Assembly: GCA_016618085.1 (NCBI GenBank)
Contig: JABLTG010000055.1
Span: 38,698 to 102,697 of the forward strand
Origin: Neovahlkampfia damariscottae
Lineage: Eukaryota; Heterolobosea; Selenaionea; Neovahlkampfiida; Neovahlkampfiidae
Length of the DNA stretch: 64,000 nt
Direction: 5' to 3'
The translations under genes were made by a program, and so were the position numbers. Below the pieces are notes generated by a model. The model was not told the origin of the DNA and ran no database searches. It saw only the letters and a list, made by a program, of their open reading frames with translations. Position 1 is the first letter of the stretch, and each line of letters starts with the position of its first letter. Shown one piece after another: positions 41,939 through 53,324 of the stretch.

Positions 41939-44900
41939 TTAATTACTTTGAAATGATCTATAATTGGTTGAATTTTCTTGAGCAACAAGTTTAACAAATT
42001 TATCTGGACATGACATTTTAATTCTTTCACAAGTTGCAGGTGAATCCATCAAGAAATAACCATCACAATTATTTTCTTTTCTGAATTCATAAATTGCATC
42101 TTTAATAGCATAAAAAGCAGCAGAAGCAAGAAATAAAGGAGGTTCTCCAACTGCTTTTGATCTCATTACAGCGTATTTATTTGGTAATTTTGGCATTAAA
42201 TGAACTGAAAAATTACGTGGAACATCATCTAAAGATGGTATTTTATAATTACCAGGTCCTCTTGTTAATAATGTTCCTGGTTTAACCCATTTATGTTCTT
42301 CATCTCCATAAATTAATTCTTCCATTGTAAAAAGACCTAATCCTTGAATAAATGCACCTTCAATTTGTCCAATATCAATTGATGGATTAATTGATTCACC
42401 AACATCCATGAATATTTCAGAATTTAAAATTCTAAAATCACCTGTTAAACAATCAACTTCAACTTCTGAATAACCAACTCCTTGAGTGAAATAACAAAAT
42501 GGAATTCCAGTTCCTTTTCCATCTTCTGTAAATGTATATTGTGTAATCATATCAGGTTTATAAAATCCTTGAGCTGATAAATTAATTCTATCAAAATATG
42601 CAGATGAAACAACTTCTTTAAATGTTGCATTTTTATTTTTTTCATAATATGGTTTTAATCTATTTTGTATTTGTTCACATGCATCTTGAACAGCTGCACA
42701 ATATAAATCAGAACCCATTGATGCTGCAGTTGGTGATGTATTAGGAACTTTATCAGTTGATGTTTCTGAAATAAAAACTGATTCAATTTCACAACCTAAA
42801 ATAGTTGCTGCAACTTGCATAACTTTAATATGTAATCCTTGACCCATTTCAACACCACCATGGGTTACTAAAACAGATCCATCTGTATAAATATGAACTA
42901 ATGCACCTCCTTGATTCAAAAATAATGCAGTAAATGCAATTCCAAATTTAGTTGGAATCATTGAAATTCCTCTTTTTTTTAATTTATTTTTTTTATTGAA
43001 ATCTTCAATTTCTTTAGTTTTCTTTTCAATATCTATTTTTTCTAATGCATCTTTCCAAATTCCATTGATTCTAAAAAAGTCAAGGGTTTGACCAAAATGT
43101 GTTTTTTCATTTTCTTTATAAAAGTTCATTTCTCTAAATTTATGTTTGTTTAATTTAAGTTCTGCTGAAACTTGATCCATAATATTTTCACAAATCATCA
43201 TTCCTTGAGGTCCTCCAAATCCTCTAAATGCTGTATTTGATGGTAAATTTGTTTTACAAACTCTTCCTGTAACTCTTAAATTTGGAAATTTATAACAATT
43301 ATCAATGTGAAATAATGATCGATCTAAAACTGATCTTGATAAATCTAATGAATACCCTGCATTATTATATACTTCAACATCTAAAGCAACTAATTTTCCA
43401 TCTTTTTTAACACCAACTTTATATTTTCCAAAGAATGGATGTCTATGACCTGAAAAACAAAAATCTGAATCTCTATTTAAAATTAATCTGATTGGTTGAT
43501 TTAAATCTTTGGCAGCCACAGCTGCTACAGCAGAAAGAGGGTTAGTTCTAGTCTCTTTACCACCAAATCCACCTCCAATTCTCTTAACCTTTGCAACTAT
43601 TTTATGATCACTTAATCCAAGAACATGTGCAACAACTTTTTGTGTTTCTGTTAAATTTTGTGATGAAGAAACAATCAACATTTCATCATTTTCACCTGGA
43701 TAAGCAATACATCCCATTGTTTCAAGATAGAAATGTTCTTGTCCACCCATTTTAATTTCTCCTTCAATGATATGATCACAGTCATTTTTGAAAGCAGCAT
43801 CAACATCACCATCATGAATTATACCCTCTGATAAAAATGATTTTTGTTTAATTGCTTCATCAATTGATAAAATAGCAGGTAATTCTTCATATTTAACTTT
43901 AACTTTTTTTGATGCAAATTTTGCTTGTGCTTCAGATTCTGCAACAACAAGACCAATAATTTGACCAATAGAAGTAACTGTTTCTGTAATGAAAACTTCT
44001 TCATCTGGAATAATAGCTCCCCATTTATTTTCACCTTGAACATCTTTTGCTGTATAAAAACCAACAACTTGATCCATTTTTAATGCTTCAGATGCGTCAA
44101 TTTCAATAATTTTTCCATGAGGAATTGTTGAAAAAACAATAGCTGCAAATAATTCATTTTTAGCTAAAGGTACATCATCTGTATAAGTTGCTTGTCCTGT
44201 AACTTGTAAAGGTCCTGAATTATGCATTTTTGAGATACCAACTGAAGTACCTTTTTGAACTTTATCAAATGTTTGTTCCATTTTGAATTTTGTTTTTTTA
44301 TCTTCTTCATCACCTTCTTCTGTTAAAATACTCTTTAAATCTTCAGGTACATTATTCAAACATTCATGTGAAACTTTTAAATAGAATTTATAAAAAAATG
44401 TTAAAACTAAAGCTTGTCTGAAATGAGGCATTCCTCCTGGAACTTGAACATCAAGTTTGAATTCACTTGATAAAATTTGTGTTGCTTCTTCGAATGTTTT
44501 ATCATTCCATGATTTTCCAATTAAAAATTCTTCAGTTTTTTTTGCACATTTTGTAATGATTGACATGCCACCGTATGCCAAACCAACTTCTTCAACAATA
44601 AAGTCATCTTTTACTTTGTTTAATTTAACTCTTAATCCACATGTGACAATAGCAATATCATCTTCACGTCTTCTTGCTTGTTTAAATGGAAGAACAAATT
44701 CATTTTCTCTTGTGTAAGGAACATCTAATAAATGTAAAAAAAAAAAAAAGTTATTCTCTTACAAATGGATTCAATGATTTCATCTTCTTTTAAATCAGTT
44801 TTTCTGTATCCTAAAAAGAATTCTCTAATTGGTAATTTTCTTGAAGTTCCATCTGTTTTAACAATTTTTAAAATTGCATTCTTTTTAAAATTTAAGAATC

Positions 44901-46209
44901 TATTTTTTTATTTTACCATTGCACACCAAATAGGATTTAAATCTGAAATTGGTGAAGCAGTTGCAATATTACCACCAAGTGTTGAAACATTTCTAACAGC
45001 TGTACCTGAAAACCATTTTAATTGGTTTGTGATACATTTAAAAAGTCTAGCAGAATTTGAACCATCTGTTTCTCTTGCATGAGAATATTCTTTTAAATCA
45101 GTTAATCTAACTGAACATCCAAAATGAACACCATATTTATCTTCAATAATCTAAATAAGAGTTTAATAATGTTTTTATATTTACTTTTGTCATTTCTGGA
45201 ACTGAAAATGGTGAAACTAAAGTTGAATATTCAAAATTGAAATTAAAGAAACCAAATTTTGATTCAATTCCAAGTTCTGTAAAACCTCCAACAATTTTCA
45301 TTTTTGGATATTTTTTTTTGATCTTTAAAAATGCCTCCATACTTGTTGGTCTGAACCAATTTTTTCCATCTTTTGATTCAATTGAAATTGGTCTATCTTT
45401 TCTTTTTCTTAATTCAACTGGAAAAATCCATTGCTTAATTACTTTTTCTGAAATCTTTTTTGTTTCACAAGAATGTTCAACTTGTTTTTTACATTCACAT
45501 GGTAATCCAGAAGAAGGACAAATATTACCACCATCTTTAGGTTTATTTTTGACAAAAGTATAAGCAGCTTCAATGATTGGTCTATAACCTGTACACCTAC
45601 ATAAATTTCCATCAAAACATTCTTCAATTTGATGTTCTGTTGGATATGGATGATTTCTTAAAAGTGTATATAAAGCCATCACTTAAAGTTAAATTTTTTT
45701 TTTTTTTTGAAAATTACCAAATCCAGGAGTACAAAACTGCGGAAGAATTGGTTAGTTTTTTTTTTTTAATACTCCGCATTGAGAAGCATGTTTTGTTGAA
45801 AGTGCTTCTTGTACTGGATGCATGTTATTTGAATCACCAATACCTTCAACTGTAATGATTGCCATTGCATCAGCAGCGCACAAAGGAAAGAGACATGTAT
45901 TTACCGAACGGTTACTATTCGTTAAAAATTATAAATAAAAACTAACACTATTTTATCATTTTCATAGTAAGACATCATACATTGACATGCTCCGCATCCA
46001 CCTTCACCACATCCTGGATAAAGAATTAGTTTTTTTATTTGTGGTGAAACCTAATTTAGTTCCTGTGTGACCTGTTTGTCTCAAATATTCAAGAAGTGTC
46101 ATACATGCGTCAGGATTAGTGACTTCATGTTTTTTTCCATTAACATAAAATGAAATTGTGTTTTCTTGAAGCTCAACCTAAACAATGAGTCATTTTTTAA
46201 ACAAACCAT
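41939..46209 (-). CDS. Xanthine dehydrogenase (molybdenum hydroxylase)
   Basis: Oxidises hypoxanthine to xanthine to urate in purine breakdown, with two 2Fe-2S centres, FAD and molybdopterin. Eight introns (44725-44762, 44881-44916, 45151-45184, 45682-45717, 45737-45772, 45915-45946, 46014-46050, 46178-46206) give 1330 aa, matching human XDH (1333). Fe-S I: CGEGGCGAC; Fe-S II: CGFCTPG and CRCTGYRPI; FAD domain: GGFTELG and TLGGNIATASPISDLNP; Mo domain: GGGFGGKETR, AFRGFGGPQG and EMGQGLHIK, KAVGEPPL (catalytic Glu at VGEPP). The initiator ATG is alone in the first coding exon: an intron begins directly after it. CCAAT lies 6 nt before that ATG. Confidence 0.96.
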
Positions 46210-46335
46210 TTTAATTGGATGATTTGTATTTTTCCAACAGTACCTTATAATACTGCTTTCAAATATATTTTTTAGAAATATAAATCAAATTACTTCACTA
46301 GTGTTTTTACCGTTATATTAATTGGATCAATTCAA

Positions 46336-46342
46336 CCAATCA
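46336..46342 (+). promoter_or_regulatory. CCAATCA box of the FACT subunit gene
   Basis: CCAATCA 20 nt before ATG 46363, in the 153-bp divergent interval shared with xanthine dehydrogenase; an ATTGG at 46321 faces the other way. Confidence 0.5.
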
Positions 46343-46362
46343 ATTCACATCGAGCCCAAACA

Positions 46363-47979
46363 ATGTCTCAACTTGAGTGTGCACTAAACTCAAGAAGTTT
46401 GATTGTAAAACAAAACAAAATTAAACAAAATAGACTTCTGGAGTGATGAGTTTTGATAAAAACGAAATTTTATGGGCAGCTAATAATACAAACAACAAAA
46501 AAACATTCAAAAAAGAAACAATTCAAGATGCTCAATGGAAATATACTTCTAAAGGATATCAACTACGATTATTCACAGCAGATGGAAATGTCACCACTTT
46601 TGTTGGTTTCGGAAAAGAAGTTTATTTTTTTTTTTTTTTTAATTTTCAAAAAGAACCTTCCTTTTTTAAGTTCTTTATTTCAACAAGATTATAATGTTAA
46701 TATCAAAGATATAGCTGTTTCAACAAGAGGTCATAATTGGGGTGATTTCACAGTCAAATCACAACTTTTATCTTACAACTCACCAGATGGTGAAGAAATT
46801 TTTTCATTAAATATGACTGATGTAAAAAATTGTCAAGTTCAACCAAAAAATCAAGAATTAATTTTAGATTTACACACAAATGAAAAAATGGAAACAAAAG
46901 AAGACATGGTAGTTCAAGTTAGATTTGTTTATCCAAAAGATGATGCAGAAGAAAAACTAAATGATATGAAAGAGAAAATCTTACCACATGTTGATACAAC
47001 TGTGCAAGAAACAGGAGAAAGTATTTGTGTGCTTGAAAAATTACCATTTATTGTACCAAGAGGAAAATACAATGTTGAAATATTTGATAAGTTTATGAGG
47101 TTATCAGGAGGTACACATCTTTTTAAAGTTAATTTTCAAAATATTCATCAAATGTATCTTTTACCAAAACCAGGTGGAACACATATGTACTTTGTTGTAA
47201 GTTAAAATTTAATTTCAATTCAATTTAGATAACACTTGAACAACCACTTAGATTGACACGTAAACCATTATATCAATTATTATTTTTATTTGAAAAATCA
47301 CAAATTATTTCATCCGATTCACCTTTGAAATTGAATTTAACATCAGAAGAACTTGAAGAATACAAAGGAAAAGGAATTCAAAATAAAATGAGTGGACCTC
47401 TTTTTGAAGTTGTTGCAAAAGTATTTAGAGCATTTTCAGGAAAAAAGATTATTGGAGCAGGTAGTTTTAGTAGTTTCGAAAATGAATCTGCAATCAAATG
47501 CTCACATAAAGCAAATGAAGGACATATCTTTTTCTTGGAAAAAAGTATCTTCTTTTTATACAAACCTATCATATATTGCAGACATGAAGAATTAAAATCA
47601 CGTTTGATTTTTAATTTTTAATCTTTTGATAGTTAAATTTTCAAGAGCTAATATTCTTGATCAAGGTTCAAGATTTTTTGATTTTATTTTGTATGCAAAG
47701 AATGGACAAAGTTATACATTCCAAAATATTGAAAAAAATGAATATGATAAATTGGTTGAATTTTTAAAGAATAAATCAATAAAAATTGAAAATGAAATGC
47801 AACAACAACAAACAAATGTTCAACAATTAATTGAAGCAAATGTGATTGGATTAGATGAAGATTCAGATGAAGAAGATGATGATTTTGAAGGAGGTCATGA
47901 ATCATCAAGTGAAGATGAAGATTTTGTTGGTGAAGAATCATCAGAACCATCAAAAAAAAGAAAAAGAGATGATGAATAA
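46363..47979 (+). CDS. FACT complex subunit SSRP1/POB3 (lacks HMG box)
   Basis: Histone chaperone subunit that, with SPT16, remodels nucleosomes during transcription and replication. Four introns (46405-46433, 46620-46653, 47197-47228, 47602-47632) give 496 aa. N-terminal dimerisation PH domain (SLITSGVMSF...KGYQLRLF), then GHNWGDFTV, the SSrecog region with FIVPRGKYNVEIFDKFMRLSGGTHLFKV and PLYQLLFLF, a second PH-like domain (SFSSFENESAIKCSHKANEGHIFFLEKSIFF) and the terminal acidic segment (DEDSDEEDDD). It ends with a basic KKRKRDD, without an HMG box, as in yeast Pob3 rather than animal SSRP1. The first exon was found from CCAATCA and a 29-nt intron. Confidence 0.9.
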
Positions 47980-47986
47980 AATAGTT

Positions 47987-50900
47987 TTATTGAAGTTTTC
48001 TGTTTGATGCATACCACTCTTCATAGGTACTCTGCATTTTACTTTTAAAAAAGAATCTTCTTGTGAATTGAATTGCCATATCAACTGCAACACAAGCTCC
48101 AACTGATAAAATTACATATAGATAATATCTTCCTTTTGTCCAAACATAATCTAAAATTTCAATAAAATATTTACTTACAAAATATCCAATAATAATTATT
48201 TGTTGAACTCAATGGAAAGATTGGAAATAATGAATATATTAAATGCCATCCAAAATAAGTCACAAATATACTGGCATAACATAGTAAACTCATCACTGTT
48301 TGTTCGCTTGAAAAAGTTAAAAAAATATTTTTAAAATCACGTCATTTCAATCATTGCTTTGTAAGTAATCACAAGTGTAGTTGCCATTGATAAATATTGT
48401 GCATAAACCCAACGATCATCAATTTCATTTTCAACTATTGGTCCATATGAACCAATACCAACTATAAAAAAGTAAAGAATTGCTGAATGAATCACAGCAT
48501 CTAAAAACCATCCAATGAATGTGAACCAAGTCATTTTATATCCTAATTTAATTTTTTTATACAATTCAGGACAATTTTCAACTGCTTCTTCAGAATAGTC
48601 TTTTTCATAAGCACCAACATAAATAGGTGGTAATAATGTAAAAATCATATTGTAAAATGTGATATACCAAGAATCTAAAATAGAATCAGAAGTAAATGCG
48701 CAAAAGAAATTATAGTAAACTTGTATGAAAGTCAATACCATATTTTTGTAAAATGAATATTGAATATAATAGGCATTTCTGACAAGTGAATATCTACCAT
48801 GAACTGCCAATAATCTCTTCAAATGTCTAAATCTTGGAATTGCATAATCAGCTGATCTTGCTGCTTGTGATCCTTCTCTTCCCATAATTCCAACACCTAC
48901 ATTGGCTTCAGAAATCATTGAAACATCTACATGAATTAATTTAGAAAATATTTACCATTTGCTCCATCTCCAATTGCTAAACCAATTTTATGCCATTTAT
49001 TTTGAACTAAAGTTACAACTTGTGCCTTTGAAATAGTTAAAAAAAAATAAATTGTTACTTTTTGAATTGGTGTCACACGACAACATATTGCGGATGTGCA
49101 ACCTTTTGCAGCTTCCAAAAATAATTCTTTTAAACTTTCATGGGCTACTTTAAATGAAGAGGTGTCCAATATAATTGAGACATCTTTTTCATTTTTACAA
49201 ACTTCAATGCATTGTTGTAGTTCACCTGCGACTTCAATTACATCAGTTCCTTTGATATGTTGTTGATTTGTTGTATCCAATAGTAACCGTGATGTTTTTG
49301 CAATAGAAACAGCTGTATCTCTTTTATCACCTGTTAAAACCCAAACTTGAACACCAGCTTTTCTAAAGAATTCAATAGTCTCTGGTACTTCTTGTTGTAA
49401 ACAATCTTCAATTGCTGATGCACCTAAACAAATGAAATCATTTTCAATTGCTTTTTCTGCATTTGCAATTTTCTTTGATTTTCCTTTTTGAGCAGCTTGT
49501 GCTTCTAAATAAACCTTATTCCATTTTTCATAATCATCTTTTGTTATTTCTTTATATCCAATCAATAATGTTCTGAGTCCATCATGAGCAAATTCATCAA
49601 TATGTTGTAATGTTTTATCTACATTCAAATCATCTTTTTTAATGATAGTTTCCATGATATTATCAGCACCTTTTGTATAACAAATAATTTTTTCATTTTC
49701 ATCTTTCACAATTACAGTCATTTTTTTTCTATCTGAATTGAATTCAATAATGTTTAAAATTTCAAATGTTTCAATTTTTCCAAATACTTCAATTTCAATT
49801 GATTTTTGATTTCTTTTTTTTAAAATAACTCCATTTTGACGTGTTGCTTCAACAAGAGCAACTTCATCAATTGATGATCCATCATAGAATAACTCATTGG
49901 TATCAATTGATATTTCTGGATTAATTGTATTACAAATAGCTAGATTAAATAAGAAATGTCTCAAAATTGAATATTTTTCTTTTTGATTTTCATCATCTTT
50001 TAATACAAGTAATTGATTTTTTAAAGCTCCTTTATCCTTAACCTCATCATGTAATATATTATTACCAATTGAAAATTTGTTTAAATTCATTATATTTTCT
50101 GTTAATGTACCAGTTTTATCTGAGAATATATATTCTATATAAGATAAATCTTCATTCAAATTTGATGTAATTGGGTTCATATGTTTTCCATCTTGACTCA
50201 TTTTTAAATCCCAAGACATAAATTTAGATTGAATTACTTTTATAATTTCTAATGATACAAATAATGACATTGGAATTAATAAATTATTCAAAATAAAAAC
50301 AGTAAAAAATTGTAATAAAACAAATAAGAAACTTGGAAATTCATTTAAACCTTCAAGATAAAAACTATTAATGTTATTGAAAATTTGAAAAATAATAAAT
50401 GCAAAAGTGAAACTAAGATCAATTGTCTTTTTTTGATTTAGAAAAATAAACACTTACTAAATGAAGAGCTAAAATGAAAATCATAAATGCATTCAATTTT
50501 TTATCTAATAATGAAAATTTGAATTTTGGTTTTTTAACATTCAAAGATAGTTTAGTTTGTTTTCCTGCATATAAAGCTAATCCATAAATCTATGAATAAA
50601 TTAAAAAAAAAGATATTTTTACCCATTTTGTATTTCTCAAAATTGCTCCTCTTAATAAAATATTTTTTGATGAAAGTTGATCTGAATCATGTATATTAAT
50701 ATTACCTGATAAATTTGGAACACTTTCTAATTCTTGTTCTAAATTATCTATTTCAAGTTTTCCATTAAATTTTTCCAATTCAAAACGTGGTTTTTCACAA
50801 TAAACTCTTCCTTTAATTCCAGAAATCAATTCAGGTGTATTTAAATGTTTTGTTGCTTCTTTTGAATGATGTAATTTCAAATTAGATTCACTTTTTAAAA

Positions 50901-51819
50901 ATTTAGATTTTATTTTATTTTACCCATTTAAATTTACTGTTGAAACAAAACATTCTCCTGTATGATTTTCAGATGATAAAAACATCAAATCACATGGAAA
51001 TTCTTGTTCATTATGTATTTTAATAACATCTCCAACTTTTAAATCAGATGAAAATATTTTCTTTTCAATTCCATTTCTGACCACAGTATACTTTTTTCTA
51101 TTAACATAACGATCAGAAAGAGCTCTGAAAAAATCTTCAATTCCATCTTTAACAAGTGTTGTTCCAAGTATAAATATAACAGGTAATATTGATGTAATTG
51201 GAAAAATAGGTGAAACTCCAGGTAATAAAGCGAAAATCATAACCATGATAAAATAAAAATTTGAAATTCTTGAAAATTGTTCAAATAAATTTTTTGGGAT
51301 AAAATTCCACCATGTGTACTGATCAGAAAAAATTTGAGTTTTTTTTTTTTTTTGTTTTACTTTTGTGGTTCTGATGTAATTTGATGTGAATTTTGGAAAA
51401 AAAAAGTTTTTTAAACCTGAAGGATGATTTGTGGCCTGATCATTAAAATGAACAATATAATCTAGAATTATAGGCTCATCTTTCTTTGTTTTTATTTCAT
51501 CTTCATCTTGTGGCATTTCTGAACGTCTTGAACTTTGTCTTGATTTTCGATAGTTATTTTCTTCTTTTGATGTTTCTGAATTTATAGTATCTCCATTATG
51601 TTCTATTTGAATTAATTCTTCTTTTTTATTCTCAGGTTCAACTGTTTTATCATTTAATTCTTCAATTTCGTTTTCTTTAATTTCTTCAACTTTCTCTAGA
51701 TATCCTTCATTCAAAATTAGTGCTTCCTCTTCTTTATTTTCTGAAGTAAGATTATCTGGAGAGGGTGGTGAAGTTCCATCTAAAGGAGTTGGAGGCAACC
51801 TCAGATGTTCGTTGCTCAT
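47987..51819 (-). CDS. P4-type ATPase, aminophospholipid flippase
   Basis: Moves phospholipids to the cytosolic leaflet at plasma, Golgi or endosomal membranes. Eight introns (48151-48178, 48307-48340, 48927-48955, 49026-49058, 50427-50457, 50590-50622, 50891-50923, 51319-51360) give 1189 aa. A disordered Glu-rich N-terminus (about 110 aa) leads to IRTTKYTWWNFIPKNLFEQF, actuator NLNGESNLK, phosphorylation site FSDKTGTLTEN, nucleotide-binding region FNSDRKKM, VWVLTGDKRDTA, GDGANDVSMI and ten membrane helices. In the actuator loop the usual DGET is NGES, keeping the Glu. The partner CDC50 is not in the window. ATG 51817-51819 follows CCAATCA by 20 nt. The stop lies 7 bp from the FACT gene stop. 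Confidence 0.93.
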
Positions 51820-51838
51820 AAAAAATCAAAAATTGTGT

Positions 51839-51845
51839 TGATTGG
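51839..51845 (-). promoter_or_regulatory. CCAATCA box of the P4-ATPase gene
   Basis: CCAATCA on the minus strand 20 nt before ATG 51819. Confidence 0.5.
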
Positions 51846-51888
51846 ATAGTTTTTCAACAACAATTTTTTATTTTTTTTTTAAAAATTT

Positions 51889-52883
51889 TTAATATTTTGA
51901 TTCACATGAAATACATTTATCAATTTTTTCACTGTAAATTGATAAACAAATTGAACAAACGAATCCAATGTCCACAGGTTTTTTTGTGATAAAACATGAT
52001 GGTTTGAAGTCAATTACATTTTGTGAAGGCATATGTATTAATTTTCTTAAATTTTTTTCCACTAAGTATACATTCAACAAGTATTGTAATAAACCTGAAA
52101 AAAGTATTGATGTTAAAATTTTTTTTTACCTTCTTGTTTGGTTGGTTTCATATAGGTGCCACCAGTGATGTATGCTGCTTGTTGTAAAAATGAAGAGTTT
52201 TCAGGACTTAAAACACAAGAATCAATTGCAACATTCATTTTTTGAGCACAAAAGATAGAATTCATCATTGAAATGTATTGTGATGAAATATCAGGTGTGA
52301 CTTGCAAAACTAAAATTCTTGATAATAACTCAGTAGAAAGTGGTTTTTCCTTTTCTATTCTATTTGTATAAGCTAATGCCAATGATAATGATGAAGTGAC
52401 AGAGCTTGAATTGACTTCCGAAAATTCTATTTTTTTTAATTGATTCAACATACATTCTTTCACCGTCGAAAATTGAATTTCATGATCAAATACATTAGTT
52501 TGCTTTTTCTTTTTTTTCTTTTTCTTCTTTTTTTCACTTTCTTTTGTGGTTTCATCTCCTCCTTCAATCTCCATTTTATCTTCATTTTCTTCATCTTGTG
52601 AAGTCTCTTCTTCAGGAATTGGATATAAAAAATGACTTGATTTATTTGTAGAACCAATTACACATAATCTATTGTGATGTTTTGTCATCAAATAAGTTTT
52701 CAAAAAAATTAATAGGTGGTCAAGTAATTCTGAAAATTTTAATTTGTATTTTGTATCTGAAGTTGGAATATGTTTTCTTTTTTCCCATGAAATTGGATTT
52801 AAATCTAAAATAACAGTTAAACAACTGATTAATTCTTTTCTTTCTTCTTCAAAATTTGGTGATGTTGTGGATTGAACAGACAT
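51889..52883 (-). CDS. TFIIH core subunit TFB4 / p34 (GTF2H3)
   Basis: Subunit of the TFIIH core used in transcription initiation and nucleotide excision repair. One intron (52095-52129) gives 319 aa. N-terminal von Willebrand A-like fold (SCLTVILDLNPISW...), a Lys-only insertion of about ten residues, SRILVLQVTPDISSQYISMMNSIFCAQKMNVAIDS, GGTYMKP, then LLQYLLNVYLV and VDIGFVCSICLSIYS ending with two CxxC pairs (CSIC, CISC) of the C-terminal zinc ribbon. These match TFB4/p34 closely. ATG 52881-52883; ATTGGTC lies just upstream. Cyclin H, another TFIIH subunit, is encoded 10 kb away. Confidence 0.92.
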
Positions 52884-52966
52884 GTTTTTTTGACCAATTA
52901 GAAGACAATGAAAAATAAAAAATTTATTTTTCCTTTGAAATTATTTTTTTTTACCTAAAAATATAA

Positions 52967-53231
52967 CTATTGTGGAATTTGGTTTGGTGGAATAGGTTTT
53001 TTACAATCACATTTTCCTTTTGTGATAGATACAGCTTTTGCACATTTGGCAACACATTCAGAGGAGTAAGTAATTTCATCACCACAAACTAAAGATAAAT
53101 TTTTTAAAGTTAATAAAAAAAAAACCTGGATCTAAAATCATTGGGCAATAACCACATTTCGTTTCTTCTGCAAAAGCAGACATAAAAAGAATTGAAATTA
53201 ATAAAAAAACTAACAAAATGTTTGACTTCAT
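52967..53231 (-). CDS. Secreted Kazal-type protease inhibitor
   Basis: Small secreted protein with one Kazal domain, expected to inhibit serine proteases. One intron (53089-53125) gives 75 aa. Residues 1-20 (MKSNILLVFLLISILFMSAF) are a signal peptide. The Kazal pattern is complete with six Cys: CGYCPMILDPVCGDEITYSS, ECVAKCAK and KGKCDCK. The intron falls inside DPVCG. A second ATG directly upstream (53232-53234) could add one Met. CCAATCA lies about 34 nt upstream. No other protease-related gene is adjacent; it could defend against bacterial or host proteases or regulate lysosomal ones. Confidence 0.85.
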
Positions 53232-53264
53232 CATCAACAGTTTTAGCAAACTTGATATACTTTT

Positions 53265-53271
53265 TGATTGG
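53265..53271 (-). promoter_or_regulatory. CCAATCA box of the Kazal gene
   Basis: CCAATCA on the minus strand, 34 nt before ATG 53231; the 94-bp divergent interval also carries ATTGG at about 53293 for the phosphatase gene. Confidence 0.45.
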
Positions 53272-53324
53272 TGGAGAATTTCACTTCATTCATTGGTTTA
53301 TTTTAACTTCGTATAATAAACTCA

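Noticed and set aside
46453-47205. Alternative frame at the start of the FACT gene
   Set aside because: It reads through the T-rich intron 46620-46653 in another frame; the spliced model with ATG 46363 matches the SSRP1/POB3 domain order.
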